The notes beneath the pieces are model-generated. The model was not told the origin of the DNA. It searched no databases and worked only from the letters and a program-made list of their open reading frames with translations. The translations under genes and the position numbers were made by a program. This document shows positions 31,901 through 44,100 of a stretch of 64,000 nt of DNA, piece by piece. The stretch's first letter is position 1. The number at the start of each line of letters is the position of its first letter. Source of the DNA: Cryptomeria japonica (Eukaryota; Streptophyta; Pinopsida; Cupressales; Cupressaceae); the NCBI RefSeq assembly GCF_030272615.1, contig NC_081405.1, positions 475,606,008 to 475,670,007 of the forward strand, in the 5' to 3' direction.

Positions 31901-32637
31901 TCACTTTAAATTCTTTCAACTGTGCATAGAGTGCATCACTGATCTGCTGACCCCAATCAATCCTAGTAGCCCCTTTCCTAATTATATTTATGTAATAACA
32001 CATCCATCTTTGAAACTAATGAGAATCCTTTAAACCCTTTACTCTTGCCAACATGGTGACCATATCACTGTACTCCTCATTGAAGTCACTTCTATAGAAA
32101 TACTTAGGCCATCGTGAGGTGGTAGAATTTCTAGCAGTAGAGAGGTACATTGTATTGATCACTTTCTTGCATTTGACCTCATTTTTCTCATAGTACTCTT
32201 GAGCACTTTCTTGAGAAATGTCAGCTACTTCCTCGACTGAAGAACCTTTGAAAACACTATCCAAAGTCATGATCACATTTTGATCACCATCCCTAACCTG
32301 TCTTGTATTTGGATCGAAGTGATCCGCTACTGCAAGTACAAAATCTAGATCATGAGCTGCAACTCGGAAGGAAGCATATTTATGCAACTCAGATTTGATC
32401 AAGTTTTGTTAAGCGGGAAGGAGCTTTTGAAACTCGATCAATAAACTCCTGCATACTGACATGACCAATTTCTGTATCTTTGATCTCCTTGATGTTTGAA
32501 TCTACTGAACTTTTCGGGTACAAATTCAAGTACTTATCATACTTGTACTTCATCTTTTTTGTTGTTGTTTTACCCAGTGAAGATTCCACTTGACTCAAAG
32601 AAGGCTCTGATTTGTTGTGAGAGGGCCTTTAAATTTG
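28952..32637 (-). pseudogene. Long ORF inside the 3' LTR, decayed, unknown function
   Basis: One reading direction stays protein-like for about 3.7 kb, broken by stops and at least two shifts. Open pieces include 32389-32598, 32016-32402, 31797-32003, 30819-31514, 30063-30365, 29249-29686 and 28952-29203. Features in order: a Lys/Ser-rich start, a folded-looking domain (YYINIIRKGATRIDWGQQI, FYMTSYLVYVAAS), a segment with NYTHVFRFEDVWADCQDEED, basic and acidic low-complexity linkers, PKRKK near 30070, and a helical C-terminal part ending in KDE. The other LTR has the same ORF at 41115-44648 with differently placed stops, so both descend from one coding sequence. The start ATG seen at 44648 is lost here. 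I do not recognise the family. Confidence 0.6.
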
Positions 32638-32811
32638 CAAATGACTACATTCAACACTGAGGATTAGCTTCTTCAATAGTTATCATCATCAATAAAACCA
32701 AATTTTATCAATCAGATCAAAAAATTGGACTCAGAACAGGCTTGGGAGCAAAACTATCAAAAATGGCAGGTCAAGGAAAAAAGTCCGATCTACACCTTAG
32801 GAGTCAAAATT

Positions 32812-33872
32812 TTCACATGGGACTTTAAAGTCCGATGTGAAAAGATAAAACATCTTTACTTGCATATTGGACTTTAAAGTCCGATGTGAAAATTGGGGAA
32901 AGTCATCAACACAGCGGACTTTAAAGTCCGATGTGCAAGTTAGGAAAAATCATTAGCACATCGGACTTTACAAATGTAAATCATTCAAAAGACCAGCACA
33001 TTGGACTTTAAATTCCAATTTACTGGGGAAGGGCAACCGATTGACATGTCGGGTTTTAAAACCTGACATGTCAATCGGATAATCTCCTCTCGCATATCAG
33101 ACTTTAAAGTCCGATATGTGAGGTTTACCCTCCTGCATATCGGACTTTAAAGTCCAATATGCAAACAATTATCTCTGTATATATTCTTGCATGTTGGGTT
33201 TTAAGACCCGACGTGCAGGCAAGGGAGGGGGGAAAATAAAATGGATCAAAGGGTGATTAGACAATAAAGTCCAATTTCCCTCAATGCGAAAAGAAAGTTT
33301 AAGAGCAATTGGATTTTAATGTCCGATTGCTCCTAGACAACAGAAAAAACAAATTCCCTCCTACAACAGAAAAACGAAAGCGAAAGGAAAAGAAAAACTA
33401 TAAAACAAACAAAAACCCTACCTGAATCCACGCAACCGAAGAAAATCAAGCAACTAGTGATGAATCGAAGTAGAATTCGCGAGGAGAGGAGCAGGAGGGC
33501 ATGCGCAGAAGAGAAAACTCAAAACAAAAATGAAGAATTAACCACAAAAGATTAATAAATAACCCAAAAATTAGCAATAAAAAAAGCTCATTAAAGTTAA
33601 TTGCGCAATTCATGTTTGACTTTAAAGTTGGACATGCAGGTTTAAAACCCTTGCAAGTTGGACTTTAAAGTCTGACATGCAAATTTTGACAAATCAACTG
33701 GTAGGTCGGACTTTAAAGTCCGATCTGGAGGGGAACGATTACCTGCAAGTCAAACTCTAAAGTTTGATCTACAGGGGAAAACCAAACCTTTGCACATCAA
33801 ACTTTAAAGTCCGATGTGCAATTCCCTTTGAAAAGAAGGAATTCTACAAGTCAGACTTTAAAGTCCAACCTG
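32812..33872. repeat. Array of ~16 palindromes with core CGGACTTTAAAGTCCG (3' LTR)
   Basis: Palindromes lie at about 32812, 32861, 32910, 32956 (half), 32996, 33037, 33091, 33134, 33188, 33304, 33609, 33650, 33701, 33743, 33791 and 33845. The core is CGGACTTTAAAGTCCG or a variant such as GGGTTTTAAAACC. The outer arms differ between copies but stay complementary within many of them: GCACAT with ATGTGC, GCATAT with ATATGC, AGGT with ACCT. Spacing is irregular, mostly 40-55 bases, with a palindrome-free gap of about 280 bases from 33331. Arms are about 12-15 bases; the copy at 33037-33078 is 42 bases with one mismatch. Confidence 0.85.
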
Positions 33873-34045
33873 AAAGAAAAACTGCAAATCTTAAAAACTT
33901 AAAAATAATAAAAAAATGAAAAACAAAAAGCTAAATGAGCTAACCGACGGAGTCGTCAAGCTCTCCTGGAGGTTGTAAGGTACGAAACAGATTAGTTTCA
34001 TAGTGTTGCCTCATGATTTTGGTCATGTTGAGATCAAGGACAACA

Positions 34046-34197
34046 GCTGGCTCTAACTGGGGAACAAGTTGCACCACTTGAAGCTTGTAAAATCAAGAAC
34101 TCTGAGTGCCTATATCCATTGGGCTATAGAGTCAGGAGATGAAAAAGAAGAAACTATACAAGTTTTACAATAAGTACATCTTCCTTTACATTTCTCT
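34046..34197 (-). other. Sequence between integrase stop and 3' LTR
   Basis: About 150 bases with no gene. A polypurine tract should lie at the right of the LTR edge (34046 on), but the minus strand there reads CCCCAGTTAGAGCCAGC, which is not purine-rich. Confidence 0.5.
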
Positions 34198-35260
34198 TCA
34201 TTGAGTAAAGAGCTTCAAATTTTCTCTACTGTGAGGTAGCGAGAACGGGTTACCATCCGTATATGCAAGTAAGTAGCTATGCTCGCCACATATTTCATGA
34301 ATAGTGAAGGGACCTCTCCATAAGGAGTCAAACTTTCCATGCAAACCTTTTGGTTCCCTCCTCTTGTCCCATAACAAGACTTCATCACCAACTGAGAACT
34401 CATGAGAAGTTGTTTTCTTATCAAATAACATCTTCACTTGGCTTTGGTGTGCGGTAATTCTATTAACCACTTTTGCTCTGGTTTCTTCCAACTGAGAAAG
34501 AAACATAATCCACTTATCAAGTGAATCTTGATAGGTTTCATCTTCAACAACCTTGGCAAGCTTTAATGCTGGAAGTTCCACAGTGATAGGAATCTTGGCA
34601 TTCAACCCATACAAAAGTTGAAAAGGTGACATACTGATCACTCTTTTATGAGTTATATGATCCACCCATAGCGCATCATAAAGAGCTTTATGCCAAGTCT
34701 GTTGTCTCTCATCAACAAGCTTCCTCATAATAGTAACTCGGCCTGACCATTTCCTTGCGGATAATAGTCAAAAGAGTGTGAAAGAGTAATGCCATGATTG
34801 AAGTAAAATTCAATGATCTCATAAGATGAAAAGATGAAGCATTATCAGTTACTATCTTATGAGGAACACCAAACCTTGAAACAATGTTTTCCTTCAAAAA
34901 TTGGCAAACCACCACTGAGGTAGCTTGCTTAGTTGGAATTGCCTCCACCCACTTGATGAAGTAATCTATCACTATGAGAATGTATATGTGACCTGCACTA
35001 GATGTTGAATTGATAGGTCCAATGAAGTCCAATCCCCACTGTTGAAAGGGCTCTTCAATTACAACTAGTTTAAGAGGGAGTACAGCTAGTTTAGGCTTAC
35101 CCACAAATTGCTAACATTGCTCACATTTGCAAACTCAATTGTATGTGTCCTTAAACAATGTCAGCCAATAGTATCTAGCATGCAAGATTTTGTGTGCAGT
35201 GACAGGGGCAGAAAAATGTCCACCACAAGCAAGATCATGAAAAGCTTGAAGTAATCTTAC
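34198..35260 (-). pseudogene. Integrase of the gypsy element
   Basis: In element sense a zinc-binding HHCC region lies at about 35240-35110 (GHFSAPVTAHKILHARYYW, then CEQC after a stop). The catalytic core follows: first Asp in WGLDFIGPI, DYFIKWVEAIPTK, second Asp in VTDNASSF. A one-base shift then moves the DYYPQGNGQAE motif with the catalytic Glu into another frame. The C-terminal part (34728 to 34198) is open, with the SPFQLLYG, VGDEVLLWD and LWRGPFTI motifs of gypsy integrases and no chromodomain. It ends with a normal stop at 34198. Function was insertion of element cDNA; this copy cannot work because of stops and the shift. Lack of a chromodomain fits the non-chromovirus Athila/Tat side of gypsy. 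Confidence 0.85.
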
Positions 35261-37100
35261 TTGTTGTTTGTCCACACAATACAAGAAATTGTCATCTAGA
35301 CCTTTCTTATACAAACCATTTTCCCATAGGACAAAATTCATTGCTTTAAGCTTCAGGGTTTTCCTTTCACTACGTGATAGGTGTGCAGGACAGTATCCAT
35401 ATGTTAAGAGATATGCCAAGTCAAAATACCACTCAGCAGTGGTGCTGACAAATAGAACCTTGGGAAGATCTTGATTCATACCTTCATTTTCCAGCACCAC
35501 TTCAGCAATTGATTTGTTGTCAACTATCAACTGACATAGACCTTTTCCATGAACCAAATTAGTGGGCTTGATTTCCATGTCATATTCCTGAATCTTGGCA
35601 ACCCAGTCGCCCCTTTTAGTTCCAAACTCTTGTTGCATCAAAATTGACTTGACAACAGCATCAGGAACAAGAGCGATGACACGTGAATTCAAAATATAAA
35701 ACCTAATATGTTTCACCGCTTTTACCACAGCAAAAGCGTGCTTCTCCATTTTTGAGTAATTCAACTCATGAGCTTTTAGCAAATAACTCATGAATGCAAT
35801 TGGTGATTCCACGCCTTCATTATTTTTCTACATCAATATAGCCAAACAGGTATGATCTGATGCATAGCTATACATGATAAAAGCTTTTGTATAATCAGGG
35901 CATACTAAGACTGGGGTGTTTGCCATGGCCTCCTTGATATGATGGAAAGCTTTCTTTTCTTCAGGATTCCACTTGAAAAGAGAATTTCCTTTCATCACGT
36001 TAACTATGTGACGAGTCTGTTCAGCAAAGTCTGGAATGAATCTTCGCAAGAAATTTACTTTGCTAAAGAAAGAATGGACAACAGTCTTACTTGTTGGCAT
36101 GGAAAGATCATGAATAGCTTTCACTCTTTCAGCATCAATTTTTATACCTTCTTTTGAAACAATATGCCCAAGTAACTTACCTTCGGTAACCCGAAAAATA
36201 GATTTCTTGGGATTGAGGGAAATTCTATGGTGATGACACTTACCCAAAACTTGTTGCAAATGATAGAAATGATCTTGACGTTTCTTAGAATAAACAGTCA
36301 AATCATCCAAATAGACTACAATGAACTTACCAAGGAAACTTCGGAAGGCCAAGTCCATTGCACATTGGAAATTCGCTCCTGCATTTATCCACCCAAAAGG
36401 CATTTTGTGATATGTGAAAGTGCCTCAAGGTGTGGTAAATGAGGTTTTGTGTTGATCTTTTTCAAGAACCTCCACTTGGTTGTAACCCAAAAATCCATCC
36501 AACATGGACATCATCTCTGATCCAGTAACAGCTTGTAGGACATGATCCATGACAGGTAAAGGGTAGTTATCTTTTAAGGATGCCTGGTTCAAATTCTAGA
36601 AATCAACAAATATCTAGATCTCACCATTCTTCTTACGTACAGGTACAATATTGGCTATCTAAGAAGAATGATGAATGGGGAAAATTATCCTTGCTTTCAA
36701 CATCTTTTGAACTTTAGCAAAGATAGTATCAAAGATCTTTGGGTTGTATTGCCTTTGCTTCTAACGGAAAGGTGTGATACCCGACTTTAATGGAATTTCA
36801 TGATAGAGTTCTTTAGGGCAAAAAGACTTTAGATATTCATAGGAGTAGGCCAAGATGTCAACATATTGTTGCAATAATGCAACAGATTTTTGTCTTTCTT
36901 CTTGTGAACAACACTTTCCAATGTTGATCATCTTTGGATTGACTTCAGTCCCGATATTTACTTGCTCATATTCCATTGAGCCTGTAGCTGATTTTTGTTG
37001 CTTTTTTACATAACGGTCATGTTTGTCAAAAAGCTTTTCTAAAGAAACTAGACCCTTGGGGATCTTGTTTCCTTTCAATTACAAAAATTTCTCTCCCATT
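35261..37100 (-). pseudogene. Reverse transcriptase and gypsy RNase H
   Basis: The pre-RT region (37078-36761) has NIGKCCSQEE, YVDILAYSYE and HEIPLKSGITPFR, followed by a TAG. RT motifs follow in order: VDF.NLNQAS with stops beside it, the motif A segment SMLDGFLGYNQV, motif B MPFGWINAGANFQ, and the YLDD box as VVYLDDLTVYS near 36310. Thumb and connection (LLGHIVSKEGI, FLRRFIPDFA) are clear. RNase H starts at about 35880 (YASDHTCLAILM), passes a stop and has the Glu in KMEKHAFAVVKAVKHIRFYI. At least four in-frame stops between 37078 and 35815 make it inactive. The family copies element RNA to DNA in a cytoplasmic particle. Confidence 0.88.
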
Positions 37101-37180
37101 TCTGCATCAATACTTTCAATTGCATCCTTTGAAGGGCAGTGACTACCTTCAAAATATAGATCATCAAAACTGTCAGCCGT

Positions 37181-38300
37181 CTACAAAAAATCAATTACAT
37201 GATGATCATCATTAAACACTTGCCAATGATCATATTTGTCAGCAACACTTGGTCGAAAGACCAATTCAACAATGTATGTTGATCCCAAAAAAATTGTGTG
37301 AGGAACCAAAGAGGTTGTTAATACTACTAATGAGTCTGCCTTGTCATTAAATTCATGGGAAACCACATATATATCAAAAGCATCAAATGTCTCTATTAGA
37401 TCCCATACAAGGTTACGATAATCTCGTAGCCTATCGCTCCTTGTCTGATATATGTTCCTAACTTGACAAACTATCAACTTAGCATCTCCTTGAGAAAGTA
37501 AATTTTTAATCCCCTTCCTTTGGGCAACATTCATCCCCAAAAGAAGAGATTCATACTTGGTAGTGTTATTTGTGTTGTCAAACTGCAATTTGAAGGAGAA
37601 AGGGGAGAAATTTCCATTAGGAAAAACTAACACAACATCAGCTCTTGAATCAGTAGAAGAATAGCTGCCATCAAATTCTAGCGTCCAAACATCATCTGGA
37701 CTACCAATGCTGACAGTATCAAAATCAATAATTTCTTGTTGTGAAGTAGAAGATCTTTCTAATTCCGTAACAATAATTTCACAATCAACTGGAACCTCAT
37801 TGAGTGGAATGGCATCTTCAATCTCAGGAACAACCTCTAAACCATCATCAACATGAAGGAAATAATTACCCATACCTAACAACTCAAAAATAATCTGTGC
37901 CCATTGATCATCAGACTTGACAACGGTGTGTTTTGATTCTTTTTCTGGAAGTAACCTTTGGATAACTCCTTTAACAGGAATACGAGCCTTATTCATATCC
38001 ATGTTTAACTCACCTCCCACATCTCTATAGAAATTTCTTCCCAACAATAGACCATAGGAAGTTGGCACATCGGCTACCAGTACTGTCATCTTAATCTTCT
38101 TTTCTGGGAATGTAGAAAAAGCAAATTGCGCATCCTTGATCTGACCTATCAAGGGGACTTGCTTGTTATCCATAGAGAAACATCTTCCAAATATTTTGGT
38201 CAAAGTTAAACCAAGGGCATTGGCAACGTTTCACAGCATAACATTATCAGATGCCCCAGAATCGATTACACAGTTACTAAGCTTGTAACCATTTATCAAC
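37181..38300 (-). pseudogene. Protease and extra archaeal-type RNase H (aRNH), upstream of RT
   Basis: The aspartic protease active site is DSGASDNVM, just before a stop at 38231. It continues in the next open piece with GRCFSMDNKQVPL and GLLLGRNFYRD. In the same 340-codon open stretch (38203 to 37181), residues about 170-300 match an archaeal-type RNase H: VWTLEFDGSYSS (Asp), NTTKYESLLLGM (Glu), QGDAKLIVCQV (Asp) and EFNDKADSLVVL (Asp), so all four acidic catalytic positions are present. A second RNase H domain marks the Tat clade of plant gypsy elements. As I recall, it usually sits after the gypsy RNase H; here it lies between protease and RT. This is one of the better preserved parts of pol. 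Confidence 0.8.
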
Positions 38301-40147
38301 AAAGAAATATAGAATGGTTCTATCTTTTCTATAGGAGAAGGGGAAGTCACTAAAGTATTTTGAAGTAAGTTAGACTTGGGAAGATTACTAGGAGTAGTAT
38401 CTTTTTCTTTAACAAACTTGACAAAATGGTTGAATTGATCTGGATTAGATCTCAAAAATTCAACCTTAAACATTTGTATTTTGGTTTTCTTAGCATGGTC
38501 TGAAATATCAAATGACTGAAAAGAATTCATCAAAGATTGATTTGGGTTTTCATTTTGAGAACTTAAAATATTAGGTACACTACTCTTTGATGCAGGTGTA
38601 GAAGAAGTGACAGGTGCAGAAAAATTGACAGCAGTCGAAGAATCACTTAAACTTTTATCCTTTGCGGCGTCCTTTGAGATAGAATTGTCTTTTGTTGGAT
38701 TTGGTATGGGAGTCCCACACTTAGCAATAGAAACTAGCAAACATTGAGGATCCTTGGTTTGAATAGAATCATCACTCTTCACAATGATAGGTGGTTGAGC
38801 TGCCTATGCTTGCGAATGGGTGAATACTACAAAGACATCCCCATCACATGTGTCTAGCATATCAACTTCTTGATATTGCATAAACCTGATATTAGAGTCA
38901 CCAGCCAACTCTGCATCATCTTCTTGATGCAAATTGGTGTCTTCTTCACCAAAAGGGGGAAGATCATTCTATTCAGCTTCATAATAACCTGTAGCTGAAA
39001 ATTGGGGTGGTGCTTCCAATGCAAGCCTCTCTGGAGCGGGAGGCAATTTATTTTGATTATGCATGGCATGATTGGAAGCATTATTTGGATAAGTCCTTCT
39101 TGGAACATCATCATAAGAAGTATTTCCTTGTGAGGAAATTTCCTTCTTAATTGCTAACAACTCATTTGTTCACTTTTGTATCATGGGATCAACAGAATTC
39201 GTTGAAGAAAAAGATGAATCGGCAATTTTATTATTCCTAACCTTGTTAGGATCTCTCCTTATCTTACCAATAAGGATAAGATCATCTTCGACCAATATAG
39301 CCATCTATTGCGCAGCGGCCAAATCTGTAGGATTATTCCTTTGTAAAAGAAATCTCACCTCTGGTAATTGAGTGTTGATAAAGAAGCATTTCAAATTTCC
39401 AATGGTGGGTTGTGAAGCAACTGGAATGCGATTGTGCAATCTGTTGAACTTTTCTATGAACTCACACATAGGTTCTTGGGGTTCTTTTTTCATTTGAGTT
39501 AATTGTGCCAACAGCACGTGATCATCTTCGACAGACTTGAACCTTGATTTAAATAGTGTTCTGAGAGTTTCCCAATTTGTGATACAAGCATTCAGAAGAT
39601 GATAGAACCAATCAACAGTGGCTCCATGCAAAGTCTCAATGAATAATCTCACCGAAACATCTTCATGCTCAACACCTAGGACTCCACATGCAATGTAGAA
39701 GGCAGCAATGTGTTCATCCGGGTTTTGAGAACCATCCCCCAAAAATTTAGGCAAATTTTGTCGCATGCCTTTGGGAAGTTCATGCAAAGGTGTGGTCAAG
39801 TTCAATGGACCAAAAGTAGTACCCCAAGGGCTAGTAGCAGCCATCCTTAATGGATTATATGGTGGTATTACAAAATGACTTGCAAGTGGAACAAATAAGA
39901 CTTGCAAACTTGACGCCTCACTGGGTATGGGAGATCATCGTGCAGAAGCAGGAAAACTTCATGTCTGCTGCAAAGGAGAACGCGTCCATGGAGGTGTCAC
40001 GAAAGGAAAATTATGTTGTTGCATAAACTCAAAAGTAGGATCAACAACTCTCGCTAATCGTTGCCCACGAGTGTAACTTTGATAAGCCAGATTATGATTT
40101 TTGAGAAAATCAGCAAAATGGATATTACAATGAAAAGAGCACTGCAA
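38301..40147 (-). pseudogene. Gag polyprotein region of the gypsy element
   Basis: The N-terminal piece (40147-39959) precedes a stop. The main piece (39907-39305) has the retrotransposon gag fold: LPKFLGDGSQNPDEHIAAF, FIETLHGATVDWFYHL and LTQMKKEPQEPMCEFIEKFN. Downstream pieces (39160-38854 and 38782-38301) are Ser/Asn/Pro-rich linkers leading into the protease. I find no CCHC zinc knuckle. It formed the structural shell of the virus-like particle. Stops and frame changes (for example near 39305 and 38850) show decay. Confidence 0.8.
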
Positions 40148-40177
40148 CCCAAAGGGAAAATACCGGTCGCACGTCGC

Positions 40178-40195
40178 TCCCCAGTAGAGTCGCCA
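40178..40195 (-). other. Primer-binding site of the gypsy element
   Basis: On the minus strand TGGCGACTCTACTGGGGA begins six bases after the 5' LTR end (40202). It begins with the TGG expected opposite a tRNA CCA end. From memory, this type of site is typical of Tat/Ogre-like elements and is assigned to an arginine tRNA; I cannot confirm the tRNA here. Confidence 0.65.
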
Positions 40196-41114
40196 AAAAA
40201 CTGTAGGGTGAATATTTTGTCACTAGCGTACTAATGACCAAATATATGATTCACACACAGCTATGTTGAGAATTTAATCTCTCCTCTCATCAAGGGGAGG
40301 TTCTCTTTGAAATTTCTTCTCTAATTAATAAGAAATTAAAATTTGTGGGTTAGTGTTGGGCATATAACTCTCTTTTTTTAGAGTTAATGTATTCTCCCTC
40401 CACTTTGTTACAATTTTCCTATCACTTTGATACTTAAGGAAATGAACGAATTAATCCAACAAAGTATACCAAGATTTTATAAGCAAGAAGCACAAAGTCT
40501 TTCTTGAATATAACACTAACTTAACTAATTATCACAACGGTAAGGAATTCAATCTGGCAGCTCAAAGTCTTCAAGTATAATTCCTTAATCCTTAAAACTA
40601 CAAGTAATAATAGCAATACAAATCTTACTACTAATCACTTAACAATAGAAAATTTCTCAAATATTAAAGGAGCACAAAGTCTACTTTTACAATTCAAGAG
40701 CTCTTTTACCCAATTAGCAACACCTCCTATATCAAGAAATTCAAGAACATATATAAGTCAGGAACGTAAGAACATCAACTCATATAAACAATTTTTGACA
40801 CAACACAAAGTTTGGGATCAAATAAAATTGCTTTCTTTATTTACTTGATCAAATCTTCACAACAAAAGCTCAAAGTCTTAGTTGAGACAAAAATTCAGCA
40901 GAGTTTTTCTTAGCATAATAAAAGATAAAAAATAAAAATGAGGGTCATCCTTATATATAAGAAGAGTGGAGAAAAATATGGGCACAGATGACTAATTCAA
41001 CTACACAGTCTCACTTGACTACAACTACAGTAGAAAGAAAATATATAGATGCGGGAAAACTTGTAGCATCTAACAATGCAACTACATGAAAAGAAAATGT
41101 CAAAAAGGGACACT

Positions 41115-44100
41115 TTATTCATCTTTCTCCTCCTCGTTTGATTTGTGGAATTATTCCAACTTAGTCAATATGGCCTCCATCTCTACTTGGTTCAGCATTG
41201 GGGTAGAATCTGTGATTACACGAACATGGGAAATCATATCCTCAGCCTCTACATATTTATTTTTCCCGTCCTTTAGCATAGATGCGAGCACCTCAAAACT
41301 GACTTGGATCTCTAGCAACTTATCAAATGCACCAAGTGAGAAATCCTGTCTTGTGCAGTGATCCATTAAGGAAAGAAATTCTTGCATGATGGCATCACTA
41401 GTAATGAGATTTTGATTGTCATCATTTAGATAACAAGGTAGGTCGGCAATTTTGGCAAAAATGAGATCAATCTCATCATCACCTTCCTTCCTCTCTCAAT
41501 CTAGCTTTGATGTCATCAACCTTATTGTCTCTTTCTTGTGAGAGAATAGTGACAAGATTTGGATATATTTTTCCCTTGAAGGAACCACTTTATTTTCAAT
41601 GAGGGTGTCTATTCTGAAGTCCTCCATTTTGATCCAAAAGATTGTATTCTTCTCAATATCTTCAATCTCCTGAGATAATAAAGTTTTGACACTTTGCATC
41701 TGACTTTGGATCACTTCAAAATCATTCAATAACCCAACTATTGAACTTAGGAGATGAGACCCTTCTGACTTCAGTCGTGCAATCCACTTGTCCACCACTC
41801 GGCCCTTGGCTCCTACTTGTTCAATTTTCTTAAGAGCTTCAGTGTCCATTTAGGATCCTATGGGCTCAACTTCCTGGGAGGATTGTGTAAATTTCATAGG
41901 AACATTAGTTAATTGTTCACATTTTTGTTTTAATTCATTCTTCTCATCCCTCTCTTGATCAAGCCTCTGTAACAAAGAGTTTAAAGTTGTTTGAGAATCT
42001 AGCTTAACACTCTCATGCGTCTCTTCCCCAATCTCCATGGTTTGCATGATGTAATCCTCAGATTGTATATCATCTTTATTCTTATCCGATAATGGTACCA
42101 TGACCTCAGCATACTTTCTTTTAGAAGCTGGGTCTACTAATACCTGAGAGACAGTCTTCAACTTCTTTGTTCCTTTGGGCTTTGGAGGAACCAACTGCTC
42201 AAAATCAAACTCATCAAGAAAAATTACATGTTTCTTCCTCTTAGGAGCTACAACCTCCATCCAAGGTGGTAATTTTGGATTGGCGGGTGGCGTAGTAGCT
42301 TCTTGCTAAGTCTCACTTGGTATTTCAGGAGCAAACTGGCTTGAACTTGCAACAATTGTAGATGTTGTTATTGATATCAATGTTGAAGTATCCAGTGATA
42401 TACCTACTGATGTAGTAACAACTGTTGATGTTGACCCTTCTTCAGTTATGGCCACAGAGGAGAGAGTGGAAGGTGTAGTGGAAATAATTTGAGTACTAAC
42501 CAGACATGGAATTTATGTTATGACCATCGTAGTAGAAATAACTTTAGTGGATAATGCAAAAAATTGTTGAGTAGTCTCTAATTGCGTCATATCCATGCCC
42601 AGGTCCTCATCATTGAATTCCTCTTTCTCTTGATTAGAATCGGAATCGATGGAATGGATAATCACCTCTGAATGAGTTGGTGCATGTGAAGTGGCTGAGA
42701 CATTAACTTCACCAAGATGTGACATTTCTTCAACATGTGCTTCCTCTTGTTGAGGAATTTCACCTTCTTTTGTCTCCTTCTCTTTTTCAGTATTTCTAGC
42801 AGCCTATTGTTCTGGTTCCTTTGAAGTTGTCTCTTGTGCTGCTAAAGATGATTCACCTTTTTTTGACCATTTAATTGTGAACTTCATTTTAGGTCCTTTC
42901 CCCTTAGATTGTGTTGCAGGGGCCAAGGACAGTGCTTGTGGGTCTATTTTTCCCTTGGTTCTTGTTTCAGTCATAGTTGTCTTACAAACCGGACCATCAC
43001 TATTATCATCATCTCCTAAACTAGCAGGAAGTTGTTTCATTCTAAGATTCTTTTTTAGCAACCATGCATTGGTGTTTGCCAAAATGGGAGAAATTCTTTG
43101 AGTGATAGACTTACTCTCCTTTTTTGACCATTGCACTGGTGGAAGTGGATAGTCGGCAATCTTCTTTTCATTATTTGTTGGGTCTATTATGCCATCAGTG
43201 TCTTCCATGGTCATTGGGATATTTTCCAAATCTAAATTTTCAATCTGCTCCAAGGTAAGACGATTGAAATCCATTCTTCTTATGCCTTCCTCATCTTGGC
43301 AATTCGCCCACACATCCTCGAACCTAACAACATGGGTGTAGTTTATTTTGAGCTTATTATTCATGCCACAAAAATCAAAATTAGTTCATGCTTTGAATAA
43401 TGTCATAGTGTTCCATTGCATCTCTTCCTCCATGTTCTTGGCCTTGGAGTTGGTTAAAACTGAGTACCTGCCAATAGATTCTAGGAACTTCAACTCGGTC
43501 CTATGTGCTTGCAATTACCTTTCATGCACATAGATTAGTTGCCAACACAACTCCATGAGAATGAACTTATTAGAAGGATGCTTTGGTAAAATGAAGGGTT
43601 CACCTGAGAAACATCTGATCGGGATGTAAGTGAATGTTGGAAACTGAAGAAAAATGCATCCAAAATGAGACACCTTGTTATATGCAGCCTCTGATAATCT
43701 TTTCTTCTGCAAGCTTTTATCAAACATGCACTTCCACACAGCAAAGAAGGCATCATTGACTCTTCTAAAATGGATACCTTGATTCTTGATCGTGAGTCGA
43801 TCATAGTATTCCCAGATAGGTACTAATCTCCTATCACCTTTGGTAGATAAACCTGGATATTACCTCATAGAAGCGGCTCCATAAACCAGGTAAGAGGTCA
43901 TATAAAATTTCAATGTCACTTTGACTTCTTTCAACTATGTGCAGAGTGCATCATTGATCTGCTCACCCCAATCAATCCTAGTAGCCCCTTTCCTAATTAT
44001 ATTTATGTAATAACAAATCTAGCTTTGAAAGTAATGAGAATCCTTTAAACCCTTCACTCTTGCCAACATGGTAACCATATCATTGCACTCCTCATTGAAG

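Larger units (their letters stand above)
28039..34045 (-). mobile_element. 3' LTR of the gypsy element, 6,007 bp
   Basis: In element sense it begins TGTTGTCC (34045), passes through the palindrome array (33872-32812), a long decayed ORF (about 32637-28952) and about 900 bases of AT-rich terminal sequence, and ends CCCAACA (28039). It aligns over its whole length with 40202-45977, with frequent transitions and small indels. Confidence 0.8.

Noticed and set aside
32812-33872. The regularly repeated palindromes could be a CRISPR array or satellite DNA
   Set aside because: This is plant nuclear DNA. Spacing is irregular, arms vary between copies, there are no uniform spacers, and the array lies inside both LTRs of one element.
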